Shown here piece by piece: positions 34,778-43,760 of a stretch of 64,000 nucleotides of DNA. The notes beneath the pieces were generated by a model. That model worked only from the letters and a program-made list of their open reading frames with translations, was not told the origin of the DNA and did not search any database. Both the position numbers and the translations under genes were made by a program. Source of the DNA: Pseudopedobacter sp035496935 (lineage in GTDB: Bacteria; Bacteroidota; Bacteroidia; Sphingobacteriales; Sphingobacteriaceae); contig DATJED010000016.1 of the NCBI GenBank assembly GCA_035496935.1, positions 49,072-113,071 of the forward strand. Reading direction: 5' to 3'. Within the stretch, counting starts at the first letter, position 1. Each line of letters begins with the position of its first letter.

Positions 34778-35362
34778 ATGAAAAAGGCAACATACACCGA
34801 CAAAGCTTTAATAGTAGATATACTTACAAAGTCGTTTGAAACCAATCAAAGCGTTAATTACATCGTAAAGCAAGATCAGAAAAGACTAAAAAGGATAAAA
34901 TCCCTAATGGATTACTCCTTTGAAGTGTGTTATTTATTTGGAGATGTATTTCTTTCTGATAATAACAAGGCCTGTGCGCTGGTGCTATATCCTGATAAAA
35001 AGAAAACAACAATTAAGTTCATAATGCTTGATATAGCTCTGATTTTGTCTTGCGTCGGTATTGAAAACATTAAAAAGGCTCTCAACAGGGAGGCGATGAT
35101 AAAAAAAATACAGCCTAAGGAAGCAATGTATTACTTGTGGTTTATAGGGGTTGATCCTGCATATCAGGGTTCAGGGATTGGAAGCACCCTTTTAAATGAA
35201 CTTATACAAGATAGCCAAAAACAGAAACGCAATATTTACTTAGAAACTTCTACTTTAAAAAATCTGCCATGGTATAAGAAATTTGGTTTTGAAATCTACA
35301 ATGAACTAAGTTTATCCTATCAACTTTATTTCTTAAAACTGACTCAAACAGAAGGTAAATGA
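34778..35362 (+). CDS. GNAT N-acetyltransferase
   Basis: 194-aa acetyltransferase. The acetyl-CoA loop is VDPAYQGSGIGSTLL, followed by NIYLETSTLKNLPWYKKFGF, typical GNAT elements. Substrate unknown. Start 34778 (MKKATYTDKA) was chosen because the longer frame has unrelated upstream residues. It overlaps the next gene by 4 bp (ATGA), so the two form an operon. Confidence 0.82.
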   Translation: MKKATYTDKALIVDILTKSFETNQSVNYIVKQDQKRLKRIKSLMDYSFEVCYLFGDVFLSDNNKACALVLYPDKKKTTIKFIMLDIALILSCVGIENIKKALNREAMIKKIQPKEAMYYLWFIGVDPAYQGSGIGSTLLNELIQDSQKQKRNIYLETSTLKNLPWYKKFGFEIYNELSLSYQLYFLKLTQTEGK

Positions 35363-36294
35363 TGAAGGTTTTCGGTTCAGAAATGCTCCTGATTACGTTT
35401 GTTTTTGCGGTGCTTGAAGTTGTGATGTTCGTTTATCAGCTCACATATTATCTGTCACGGCCGCAGGACAAGCAACGCCTGTATTACCTGATATTATTAC
35501 TATTACTCATTGTTTATAACATAACCGGTGGACTTTTTCCTGATCCGGAAATTGATATACCAATTGTTGCGCAAAATATTATTGCCTATGGCAGTGGTTT
35601 TATTATGGCTTCTTATTTCCCTTATTATTTTTATAAGGGTTTCGGCCTTGTTAGCTTAAGACTTCATGCTATTTATGGCGTTTTACTGTTTCTTATACTT
35701 CCTTTTCTCATTTTTTTTGTTGTAGTTTACTCTCTTAATGAAAATCTTGATTTTGCGATTAAGTATGGTATTATAATTCCCTTTTTTTATTCTATCGTCC
35801 TCCTTTGGGCAATCCACAGAGCTATCCGGTTAAAGTACAAGCACCACAAGAGCAGATCGAATTATATGGAAATGCTTGCTGTTTATCTGGCTGTGATTCC
35901 TTGGGTTTCAATGACGGCAATTGCCTACTTTAATTTGGGACAGTTTATTGAAGAGATTCTCACAAATGGTGGCTTTGTGGTTATTACCATAATTTTTATA
36001 TCTACTTCCATAAAACGGGCAAGAAAGGATTATGCAGAATTACAACAATTAAAAACGGTAGGTATGCACCCTTCGCCTTACTTTGAGGAAAATTCCATAA
36101 GTTATGGTTTAACGCAACGGGAAATTGAAATTGTGCAACTAATTCGGCAGGGACTGAAAAATAGGATCATAGCGGAAAGCCTGCATATTTCCGAAGGTAC
36201 TGTCAAAAAACATGTGGAAAATCTTTTCCATAAAACCGGTGCTAAAGGCAGGGTTGAGTTGATCCACAAACTCTTTTTTACCGGAAGGGTATAA
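35359..36294 (+). CDS. Membrane-bound LuxR-type regulator
   Basis: 311 aa. The N-terminal 220 residues contain seven hydrophobic segments, and the C-terminus is a LuxR/GerE helix-turn-helix (LTQREIEIVQLIRQGLKNRI, AESLHISEGTVKKHVENLF). It would couple a membrane signal to transcription, without a separate kinase. It is the last intact gene of the cargo. Its overlap with the acetyltransferase suggests a shared function. Confidence 0.83.
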   Translation: MMKVFGSEMLLITFVFAVLEVVMFVYQLTYYLSRPQDKQRLYYLILLLLLIVYNITGGLFPDPEIDIPIVAQNIIAYGSGFIMASYFPYYFYKGFGLVSLRLHAIYGVLLFLILPFLIFFVVVYSLNENLDFAIKYGIIIPFFYSIVLLWAIHRAIRLKYKHHKSRSNYMEMLAVYLAVIPWVSMTAIAYFNLGQFIEEILTNGGFVVITIIFISTSIKRARKDYAELQQLKTVGMHPSPYFEENSISYGLTQREIEIVQLIRQGLKNRIIAESLHISEGTVKKHVENLFHKTGAKGRVELIHKLFFTGRV

Positions 36295-36415
36295 ACAAAT
36301 CCATTAAAAAGTCAAATATTCGTCTAAAGACGTAGTGGAAATATGTCTAAATCCGTATTGTAGAACCTTTTATAAGACTCCAATTTTGTTTGCACAATAA
36401 CCTAAAAAAATAACT

Positions 36416-36451
36416 ATGGAGAAAAACTTACTTATCACCTGTCCGATGTGA
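36416..36451 (+). pseudogene. Truncated start of a Cys-motif protein, possibly GDCCVxC type
   Basis: ATG followed by eleven sense codons in total (MEKNLLITCPM) and a stop. The ITCPxC-like opening resembles small Cys-rich metal proteins of the GDCCVxC group found next to such regulators, but only the first residues remain. The call is tentative. It marks the right end of the cargo. Confidence 0.25.
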
Positions 36452-36505
36452 TATAGTTAAGGCCAGTTAACAGGCAGGGCAGGATTACTTAACAATCCTA
36501 CTTAT

Positions 36506-37378
36506 ATGATACGAGAAATTAGTGCAAATCAGCTCGGATTGCTGAATGACGGAATGAAGACCATAGCCGAACAGAACCAATCATCGCACTTAAAATTAAC
36601 CGAAGAACTATCATTAATACGCAGTTCACTCTCAGCTCTTACAACATATGTAAAAGATCATCCCTTTTCATCTACCGAAGAAGAAATAGAGTTCCATAAA
36701 CAAATTTACCCACAGTTCAAATGCCTTTACATTTACCATGCAGAGGTATATAATCTTAACAAGGAACTTCCAGATGGTGATCGAAAAAGCATCCGAAAAT
36801 ATTACCGTTCACAGATAGATATTATTGGGCACTACATCCATCACAACCAGTTCCACTACCGCTACTTCAAGCTAAAAGGAACTGAACTCGATCACCTGTA
36901 TTTTACGACTGCTGTAAACAAAAAAAGCGTACTCATGCCGATTCTTCCGGAGCTCAGCGGAGAACATTCCACAACAATGGGATATCTGTTCGCCCGGTTT
37001 AGGGCTTATGAGCTTTTGTATCAATTTATTTTGATGAAGCTTGACGAAACACAGCTAGTTCTTCCCGATAGTCGCGTCGGAAAAACATTAAAATGGACAG
37101 GCGAAACGGTCAACCTGATCGAAATGGCTTATGGAGTGCATTTGAACAAACAGGTAAATAACGGAGAAATTGGCGTTGTTGAGTTCTTTGAGAATTTAGG
37201 AGAGTTTTTTGGCGTGAATTTAGGCGTACCCAAAAAAGGATTCGACGACCTCAAAAAACGTAAAAGGTTGAGCAAAACTAACTTTATAGACCACATGCGG
37301 GATGCTATTTTGAAAAGAATGGATGATGAAGACACCTATGACCCCAATAAATCAACCTTGAAAAAGGGCTATTATTAA
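36506..37378 (+). CDS. rteC: RteC family protein
   Basis: 290-aa helical protein of the RteC family. In the Bacteroides element CTnDOT, RteC activates the excision operon. Family features seen here are the YPQFKCLYIYHAEVYNLNKE region, KYYRSQIDIIGHYIHHNQFHYRYF, and TELDHLYFTT. The gene sits directly before the tra operon and 30 bp before the CCCATATGGG operator that also occurs twice in the excision region. RteA and RteB are not seen. Confidence 0.85.
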   Translation: MIREISANQLGLLNDGMKTIAEQNQSSHLKLTEELSLIRSSLSALTTYVKDHPFSSTEEEIEFHKQIYPQFKCLYIYHAEVYNLNKELPDGDRKSIRKYYRSQIDIIGHYIHHNQFHYRYFKLKGTELDHLYFTTAVNKKSVLMPILPELSGEHSTTMGYLFARFRAYELLYQFILMKLDETQLVLPDSRVGKTLKWTGETVNLIEMAYGVHLNKQVNNGEIGVVEFFENLGEFFGVNLGVPKKGFDDLKKRKRLSKTNFIDHMRDAILKRMDDEDTYDPNKSTLKKGYY

Positions 37379-37404
37379 CATATCAGCAGTGATTTGATTT
37401 CTAT

Positions 37405-37448
37405 TTATCCCATATGGGATAAGAAGATTTGCAGCTTTTGAACCTTTG
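37405..37448 (+). promoter_or_regulatory. Operator TTATCCCATATGGGATAA plus -7-like box for tra operon
   Basis: An 18-bp perfect palindrome at 37405-37422 contains CCCATATGGG (37409-37418). AACCTTTG (37441-37448) starts 27.5 bp from its centre, the same distance as at the two excision-region copies. The first tra-region gene starts at 37497. Confidence 0.65.
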
Positions 37449-37496
37449 CTTCTGAAATCACGGCACAATGAAGTGCCGCGAATAGAAGCAAGTTTT

Positions 37497-38012
37497 ATGT
37501 TACAACAATTCACATGGCCGCAATTTTTGCTCGCCGCATTTGTGCTCAGCCTCATCTGGTATTTTGGTGTTATTCTGCTCTTTTACCGCAAAGAGTTAAA
37601 AAGAATATTACGCGGAAGAATAAAAGAAAAGCCCGAACCCTTACCTCACCATTGGGACAACGACACAGAACAGGTAGAAGATGCAGACGAAGAAACCTTG
37701 ATGGGCGAACCCCAGCTACCACAAGGTGTGTCAAATGTTAGCATGAGCGAATTTGGGTTTGCAATAAGTGAAAATGAAAAGGAAGAGCAAATTGGGCTGG
37801 TTCCTGATGTATTGGAAGAAATAAAGTCAGTGTTTAGCATCCTTGCAAAAGAAGATGGCAACAAAAAAGATTTTTTTAGTTTGATGAAACTGGTCAGTGG
37901 GAAATATCCTATGCTTAGGTCTAACCCAAATATTGGACGCATCAACGAGTATGTCGCAGACCATGCACCCTTTCATCTTTCAGCTCAAGAGCTTGAAGAT
38001 ATTTGGGATTAA
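37497..38012 (+). CDS. Conserved transfer-region membrane protein upstream of traE
   Basis: 171 aa with one N-terminal membrane helix (about 10-30, LLAAFVLSLIWYFGVILLF) and a long acidic cytoplasmic part. Such proteins lie at this position in Bacteroidota tra operons, but their role is not known to me. The start at 37497 (MLQQFTWPQF) was chosen because it precedes the helix directly. First gene after the shared operator. Confidence 0.65.
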   Translation: MLQQFTWPQFLLAAFVLSLIWYFGVILLFYRKELKRILRGRIKEKPEPLPHHWDNDTEQVEDADEETLMGEPQLPQGVSNVSMSEFGFAISENEKEEQIGLVPDVLEEIKSVFSILAKEDGNKKDFFSLMKLVSGKYPMLRSNPNIGRINEYVADHAPFHLSAQELEDIWD

Positions 38013-38066
38013 TTATTTCCTTCATCATTCAAGTAATCATCTTATCAATCATTTAGAATTCAACTC

Positions 38067-38411
38067 ATGAACAATTCATCTAATAGCCATAAAAAACAAA
38101 TTTTCTCTAAATTCTGGTTGCTTTCCGTAATCCTTTGTGTTTACGATATGCTTTCCAGTCTATCAGTATTTGCGCAAAACGGGAATGCTGGGATACAAGA
38201 AGCCACCAACAAGGTTAAAGGATATTTCGATACCGGTTGCGATTTGATGTACGCCATTGGTGCGGTAGTCGGCATCATTGGGGCAATCAAGGTATTCAAC
38301 AAGTGGAACGCCGGTGAGCCGGATACCAATAAAGTAGCCGCTGCTTGGTTCGGTTCCTGCATATTCTTAGTAGTTGTCTCAACAGTACTTAAATCTTTTT
38401 TCGGTATCTAA
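38067..38411 (+). CDS. traE: Conjugation protein TraE (DUF4134)
   Basis: 114 aa, small membrane protein with a signal or first helix ending near LSVFAQ, followed by two helices (about 58-75, 92-110) and KVFNKWNAGEPDTNKVAAAW between them, the DUF4134 signature. The topology is like VirB2/VirB3-class components. It lies directly before traF. Confidence 0.85.
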   Translation: MNNSSNSHKKQIFSKFWLLSVILCVYDMLSSLSVFAQNGNAGIQEATNKVKGYFDTGCDLMYAIGAVVGIIGAIKVFNKWNAGEPDTNKVAAAWFGSCIFLVVVSTVLKSFFGI

Positions 38412-38415
38412 AATC

Positions 38416-38736
38416 ATGGCAAGTATCTATCACATCAATAAAGGGGTTTCCAAGCCAATTGAATTTAAGGGGCTCAAGGCTCAATATATTGCTTATCTGG
38501 CAATAGGATTAGTGTTATTGCTGATCACCTTTGCGGTTCTGTATATTTTGGGATTGAGCTTGTTTGTTGTTCTGCCACTGATTATCTGCTTAGGAACTGC
38601 TTTATTCTTTACCGTATTCCGTTTGAGCAACCGATTTGGAGAGCATGGATTAACCAAGTTCATGGCAAAACGCAGTCTGCCCAAGTACGTCAGATTTCGC
38701 TCAAGACGACTATTTACGAATCTAAAACACAAATAA
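38416..38736 (+). CDS. traF: Conjugation protein TraF (DUF4133)
   Basis: 106 aa. DUF4133 features: MASIYHINKGVSKPIEFKGLKAQYI, two adjacent membrane helices (about 27-65) and a basic C-terminus (KRSLPKYVRFRSRRLF). Probably the VirB3-like partner of the TraG ATPase. Start at 38416 is chosen because the longer frame overlaps traE. It ends 1 bp before traG. Confidence 0.85.
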   Translation: MASIYHINKGVSKPIEFKGLKAQYIAYLAIGLVLLLITFAVLYILGLSLFVVLPLIICLGTALFFTVFRLSNRFGEHGLTKFMAKRSLPKYVRFRSRRLFTNLKHK

Positions 38737-38737
38737 T

Positions 38738-41197
38738 ATGGTAGAAGCTCAAAATATATTACCAGTTTATAAGGTTGAGCATCATTGCATACTTTCGATG
38801 CAGGGCGATATTACCCTAGCTTATAAAGCTACATTGCCAGAAATTTTTACGCTATCGGACAGAGATTACGAAGCTTATCATCAAGCATGGGTGAAGGCTA
38901 TTAAGATCTTGCCCCAACATAGTATTTTCCACAAACAAGACTGGTTTACAGAAGGCAATTATAAAGCCGACTTTGAAAAATCTGGAGACAGCTTTTTATC
39001 AAAGGCAAGTGAGCGTTTCTTTAATGAACGCCCCTGTTTAGATCATGAGTGCTATATCTTTCTGACCAAGAAACCGAAGGATAGAAAATTGTCATCATCA
39101 GTTTATAGCAACATCCTGCGCAAATCCATTGTGCCTGTTCATACCACCAATCCGGTTTTATATCGCGAGTTTTTGGACAGTGCAGGCCAGTTTGAACGTA
39201 TACTAAAAGATAGCGGTTTTGTTAATTTGGAAAGGCTGACTGATGATGAGTTGGCAGGCACAGCAAATCAAGCAGGCATTATCGAGCGTTATTGTTTTCT
39301 TTCAAGTATCGGGCAACAACCCCTTATCCAAGATATTCACATTAGAGATGAAATCTGTATTGGCAATAAACATTTGGAACTTTACACTTTATCGGATACA
39401 GAAGATTTACCACCGCTTTGCGGTAGCCGAATCAATTACGACAAGTACAGCACCGACCGGACAAAATTCAGTATTGGATTTGCTTCGCCGTTGGGAAGCT
39501 TGTTAAACTGTAACCACATCTTAAACCAGTACGTGTTTATTGAGGATGCGCAAAAAACGATCAAACGGTTAGAGGCTAAAAAATTACGCCTGCAATCACT
39601 CTCCGGTTACTCTAGGGAAAATGCAATAAGCAGAGATGCAGTCAATAGTTTTCTGAATGAAGCTATTGGAGAACAGCGTTTACCGATCAAGGCACACTTC
39701 AATGTTTTAGCCTGGTCAAACGAAGCAGAAAAAGTTAAGGACTTGAAGAACTTAGTCAGTTCAGCTATGGCACAAATGGATGCTACAGCCAAACAGGAGA
39801 CGGACGGACAGGCACAAATATGGTGGTCAGGCTTGCCCGGAAACGAGGCCGATTTTCCGATGAACGATACTTTTGATACATTTCTGGAACAGGCAACCTG
39901 CTTTTTCAATCTGGAAAGTAATTACCGTTCGAGCATCAGTCCGTTCGGTTTACGTTTAGGAGACCGATTGAGCGGCAGGCCAGTTCATGTGGATATATCC
40001 GATGAACCGATCAAGCAGGGATACACCACCAATCGGAATAAATTCATTTTGGGACCAAGTGGCAGTGGAAAATCTTTCTATACTAACCACATGGTACGTT
40101 CTTATTACGAGCAGGGTGCACATGTAGTATTGGTGGACGTTGGACACAGTTATAAGGGACTTTGTGATTTGGTAGGTGGTTATTACTTTACCTATACAGA
40201 AAGCAATCCGATCAGGTTTAACCCCTTCTATCTGACTAGTGGCGACGTACTGGATACCGAGAAAAAGGAAAGCATCAAAACCTTGTTGCTTGCGCTATGG
40301 AAAAAGGAAGATGAAACATTCCGGCGATCTGAATATGTAGCCTTGTCCAATGCACTGACGCTTTACTTTGAGCATCTTGAAAAACGGCCTGACATTTTTC
40401 CCTGTTTTAACACTTTTTACGAGTTCCTATTATCTGAATATATGCAGGTGTTGGAAGATGGAAAGGTCAAAGAAAAGGATTTTGACATCGATAATTTCCT
40501 GTATGTTCTTAACCCTTACTACCGTGGAGGTGAATTTGACTATCTGCTGAATGCTACGCAGAATCTTAACCTGCTTAATGAACGCTTTATTGTTTTTGAG
40601 CTTGATCAAGTGAAAGATCACCCTATTTTATTCCCTGCCATTACGCTCATTATCATGGAAGTATTCATTTCTAAAATGCGAAAGCTGAAGGGGATTCGTA
40701 AAGTAATTTTACTGGAAGAAGCCTGGAAAGCAATAGCAAAAGAAGGCATGGCAGAGTACATTAAATATCTCTTTAAAACAGTTAGAAAGTTTTTTGGGGA
40801 AGCGATTGTGGTAACCCAGGAAGTTGAAGACATTATCAGTTCACCAGTAGTTAAACAGGCTATTATCAATAATTCAGATTGTAAAATTCTGCTTGACCAA
40901 AGCAAGTACCAGAACAAGTTTGACAGCATACAGGAACTATTGGGTTTAACCGAAAAAGAGAAAGCGCAGATACTTTCGATGAACAAGGCGAACGATCCTA
41001 AGCGAAAATACAAAGAGGTCTTTATTTCACTGGGTGGTCAATACAGCAAGGTTTATCGGACAGAGGTATCCCCGGAAGAATATTTGGCCTATTCAACAGA
41101 AGAAAGCGAGAAAATGCAGGTGCAAGAATATGCTAAACGGTACGGCAGTACACAAAAAGGTATTGCGGTACTCGCACAAGAACTTAGAAATAAATAA
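38738..41197 (+). CDS. traG: Conjugation ATPase TraG (VirB4-like)
   Basis: 819 aa. This is the VirB4-class motor of the secretion channel. Walker A is GPSGSGKS at 439-446, and Walker B ILLEEAW includes Glu660-Glu661. The N-terminal half is the typical TraG domain (FTEGNYKADFE, HECYIFLTKK). Length is typical of Bacteroidota TraG. Distinct from the VirD4-type coupling protein at 5505. Confidence 0.9.
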   Translation: MVEAQNILPVYKVEHHCILSMQGDITLAYKATLPEIFTLSDRDYEAYHQAWVKAIKILPQHSIFHKQDWFTEGNYKADFEKSGDSFLSKASERFFNERPCLDHECYIFLTKKPKDRKLSSSVYSNILRKSIVPVHTTNPVLYREFLDSAGQFERILKDSGFVNLERLTDDELAGTANQAGIIERYCFLSSIGQQPLIQDIHIRDEICIGNKHLELYTLSDTEDLPPLCGSRINYDKYSTDRTKFSIGFASPLGSLLNCNHILNQYVFIEDAQKTIKRLEAKKLRLQSLSGYSRENAISRDAVNSFLNEAIGEQRLPIKAHFNVLAWSNEAEKVKDLKNLVSSAMAQMDATAKQETDGQAQIWWSGLPGNEADFPMNDTFDTFLEQATCFFNLESNYRSSISPFGLRLGDRLSGRPVHVDISDEPIKQGYTTNRNKFILGPSGSGKSFYTNHMVRSYYEQGAHVVLVDVGHSYKGLCDLVGGYYFTYTESNPIRFNPFYLTSGDVLDTEKKESIKTLLLALWKKEDETFRRSEYVALSNALTLYFEHLEKRPDIFPCFNTFYEFLLSEYMQVLEDGKVKEKDFDIDNFLYVLNPYYRGGEFDYLLNATQNLNLLNERFIVFELDQVKDHPILFPAITLIIMEVFISKMRKLKGIRKVILLEEAWKAIAKEGMAEYIKYLFKTVRKFFGEAIVVTQEVEDIISSPVVKQAIINNSDCKILLDQSKYQNKFDSIQELLGLTEKEKAQILSMNKANDPKRKYKEVFISLGGQYSKVYRTEVSPEEYLAYSTEESEKMQVQEYAKRYGSTQKGIAVLAQELRNK

Positions 41198-41250
41198 AAT
41201 CAATAATCCGGCCGGTGTAAATAAATACAGCGGTGTAAAAACTAGAAACC

Positions 41251-41622
41251 ATGAAAGTAAACATCTTTTTTTTGACGGTGTGTGCAATGATTTTTGCCGC
41301 CTGTAACAGTGACAAAAGCATTCATTCCTTTATTCCGGGCACTTATGTGAACCAGAGCGAGGGGGAGTATAGTATTGCCAATGATACATTGGTGATAGAA
41401 GCATCAGAAAGCAATAACTATATCATTCACAGAAAAACAGGCTTTAGGCGGATAAATGATGGAAAACCGGGGAAATTAGAAAATGAGACCGAGGAGTGGA
41501 ATGCGCTTTATGACGAAAGCACTAAATCCTTGACAGAAACCAAAAAGGGGAAACTCATTACTTTTTATCCTAAAGCAAATAAACTGTTGGTTGGCAAGCG
41601 GGAATACAGAAAACTAAATTGA
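41251..41622 (+). CDS. Lipoprotein in the traG-traI interval
   Basis: 123 aa with a lipoprotein signal (FAACNSD, Cys near 18). The domain (FIPGTYVNQSEGEYSIANDT...NYIIHRKTGFRRI) looks like a small beta protein. In many related operons a small gene lies here (traH position), but this one is not clearly TraH. Possibly an outer-membrane-anchored accessory of the transfer apparatus. Confidence 0.6.
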   Translation: MKVNIFFLTVCAMIFAACNSDKSIHSFIPGTYVNQSEGEYSIANDTLVIEASESNNYIIHRKTGFRRINDGKPGKLENETEEWNALYDESTKSLTETKKGKLITFYPKANKLLVGKREYRKLN

Positions 41623-41735
41623 AATGGTCTTAAACACCGCTGAAAATGGATACTGAGAAAAAAGCAATTAACAAAATAGTCATTATAGAACCCGCAGAGC
41701 AAGCTTCATCACCATAAATAACAAATTATTAAACG

Positions 41736-42434
41736 ATGAAAATTATAACACATATGAAAAAATATATGGTCATCCTGCCCATGAGCGCCATGACCCTTTT
41801 TGTTGCTTTGCCCACAGGAGCAAATGCACAGATAGCTGTCCTGGAGGTCATTAAAGCCGGAGTAAAAAAAGTCATCAAGGCAGTTGACCTAAAGGTACAA
41901 CGCCTGCAGAATGAAACCATCTGGTTGCAAAATGCCCAAAAGGTTTTAGAAAATCAACTATCCAAATTAAAGCTTACAGAGATTGCAGATTGGACTGAAA
42001 AGCAGAAAAATTTGTACAGCGAGTACTATGAAGAGTTATGGAAAATCAAATCATCTATTGCCTATTATAAACGCATTAAAGACCTGAGCCAAAAACAGGC
42101 AGATATTTTGGATGAATACAAATGGGCATGGAACCTTTTCAAGCAGGATAAGCATTTTACTGCCGATGAACTGGACTATATGCAAAAAGTTTATTCCGGT
42201 ATTCTTGATGAAAGTGTCAAAAACGTAGATCAAATTTTACTCGTCGTGAACAGTTTTAAAACACAGATGACCGATGCGAAAAGATTGGACATTATTAATG
42301 CAGCTGCTGATAAAATGGATACTAATTACAGCGACCTCAAACAGTTTAACAGTCAGAATAGCAGGTTAAGTATCCAAAGGGCTAAATCACTGGACGAAGC
42401 AGCTAAACTCAAAGAAATTTATGGAATCGAATAA
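41736..42434 (+). CDS. traI: Conjugation protein TraI (DUF4141-like)
   Basis: 232 aa with a signal peptide (cleavage near ANAQ) and long coiled-coil helices (about 60-220, LKVQRLQNETIWLQNAQKVL). This matches the exported helical TraI proteins of Bacteroides elements, probably VirB5-like. A start 18 bp later is also possible. It overlaps the next gene by 14 bp. Confidence 0.75.
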   Translation: MKIITHMKKYMVILPMSAMTLFVALPTGANAQIAVLEVIKAGVKKVIKAVDLKVQRLQNETIWLQNAQKVLENQLSKLKLTEIADWTEKQKNLYSEYYEELWKIKSSIAYYKRIKDLSQKQADILDEYKWAWNLFKQDKHFTADELDYMQKVYSGILDESVKNVDQILLVVNSFKTQMTDAKRLDIINAAADKMDTNYSDLKQFNSQNSRLSIQRAKSLDEAAKLKEIYGIE

Positions 42435-43071
42435 GCTTAAAATCCTTTCATTTATTGTTGTGATGCTGTTTTGTTCTGTTGAGATCACATTTGGACAGAC
42501 TTTTTCAGAATGGTTCAGCCAAAAGAAAACGCAAAAAAAACACCTGATCGAGCAGATTGCCGCATTACAGTTGTACGCGGGCTATTTAAAAAAAGGATAT
42601 GACATTGCAGACCGAGGTATTAATACGGTAAGGGATATCAAAAATGGAGAATTTGGCTTGCACAGCGCTTTTATGAGCTCTCTTAATGCTGTCAACCCGG
42701 CTATTCGCAATAGCAGTAAGGTGACAGAAGTTATTGTTTTTCAATTGGAGATCAATAAGGCTTTAAATGGTTTGACATCTAATGAGTGGCTTTCTACCGA
42801 TCAGCAGTCTTATGTGCAGGATGTAAAGAATAAAGTCATGGAAGAATGTGGAAATGATCTTGAAGAACTATTACTGGTTATCACTTCCGGCAGGGTGGAA
42901 ATGACAGACGACGAGCGTATAAAAAGGCTTGATAAAATATATACTGCCATGCAGGATAAAGCTGCATTTACCCAAAGTTTTTGCAATCATGCTGCTTTGC
43001 TCATTAATCAAAAAGAGCATTCACAAAGATCCATTAACCAATTAAAGAAATACTATGGAATTACTGATTAA
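42421..43071 (+). CDS. Exported helical transfer protein, paralogue A
   Basis: 216 aa with a signal peptide (to about 25, ITFGQ) and a helical body. The motif GYDIADRGINTVRDIKNGEFGLH is matched by GYVIITNGYNAVKDVSQGNFSLH in the next gene, so the pair arose by tandem duplication. Similar Bacteroidota proteins are sometimes called TerB-like. It overlaps traI by 14 bp and the next gene by 17 bp. Confidence 0.7.
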   Translation: MESNKLKILSFIVVMLFCSVEITFGQTFSEWFSQKKTQKKHLIEQIAALQLYAGYLKKGYDIADRGINTVRDIKNGEFGLHSAFMSSLNAVNPAIRNSSKVTEVIVFQLEINKALNGLTSNEWLSTDQQSYVQDVKNKVMEECGNDLEELLLVITSGRVEMTDDERIKRLDKIYTAMQDKAAFTQSFCNHAALLINQKEHSQRSINQLKKYYGITD

Positions 43072-43711
43072 AAGATTGATCTGTCCATTTATGGGTTTGG
43101 TTATACTGATGGTTTTGACCGCTACTTCTATGCCTGTTAAAGCTCAATCGGCTGAAGTACAACAGTTGCTTCTCAATGTTGAAAAGCTATCACAACTAAA
43201 AAATATTTTAGCGGATATGAAAAAAGGCTATGTGATTATCACCAACGGTTATAATGCCGTAAAGGATGTTTCCCAAGGCAATTTTTCCCTTCATGAAGTG
43301 TTTCTTGATGGTCTGTTGATAGTAAATCCAGAAATTAAAAAGTACAGACGGGTTGCCGACATCATCAGCTATCAAAAAGATTTGGTTACAGAATATAAAT
43401 CAGCATTTAACCGCTTTAAAGCTTCTGATAATTTCAGCTCCCAAGAGATTGGCTATTTAGGAAAAGTCTATAAACAATTATTTGATCAAAGCCTGAATAA
43501 TCTGGATGAACTGACAACAGTAATTACCTCATCTCAATTGCGAATGAGCGATGATGAACGATTACAGGCCATTGACAGGATTTTTGCCGATACTCAGGAT
43601 AAACTGATGTTCCTTCGAAGCTTCAATAAGCAGACAAGTATCCTGAATCTGCAACGCCAAAAAGAGAAAACAGACATTCGAGCCACAAAGCAGTATTACA
43701 ACCTTAATTAA
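43055..43711 (+). CDS. Exported helical transfer protein, paralogue B
   Basis: 218 aa, signal peptide (to about 31, PVKAQS) and helical body. The C-terminal part (RMSDDERLQAIDRIFADTQDKL) matches VEMTDDERIKRLDKIYTAMQDK in its neighbour. Likely a periplasmic component of the transfer machine. Whether the two copies form a heterodimer is unknown. Confidence 0.7.
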   Translation: MELLIKRLICPFMGLVILMVLTATSMPVKAQSAEVQQLLLNVEKLSQLKNILADMKKGYVIITNGYNAVKDVSQGNFSLHEVFLDGLLIVNPEIKKYRRVADIISYQKDLVTEYKSAFNRFKASDNFSSQEIGYLGKVYKQLFDQSLNNLDELTTVITSSQLRMSDDERLQAIDRIFADTQDKLMFLRSFNKQTSILNLQRQKEKTDIRATKQYYNLN

Positions 43712-43760
43712 ACGGTTAAAAGCTCTTGATAGCTTCATCACCTTTAAAATAAATAATACT

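Noticed and set aside
41034..41306. 90-aa ORF overlapping the end of traG and the lipoprotein start
   Set aside because: Out-of-frame shadow of two supported genes.
41646..41717. 23-codon ORF before traI
   Set aside because: Too short, with no structural feature or family likeness to support it.
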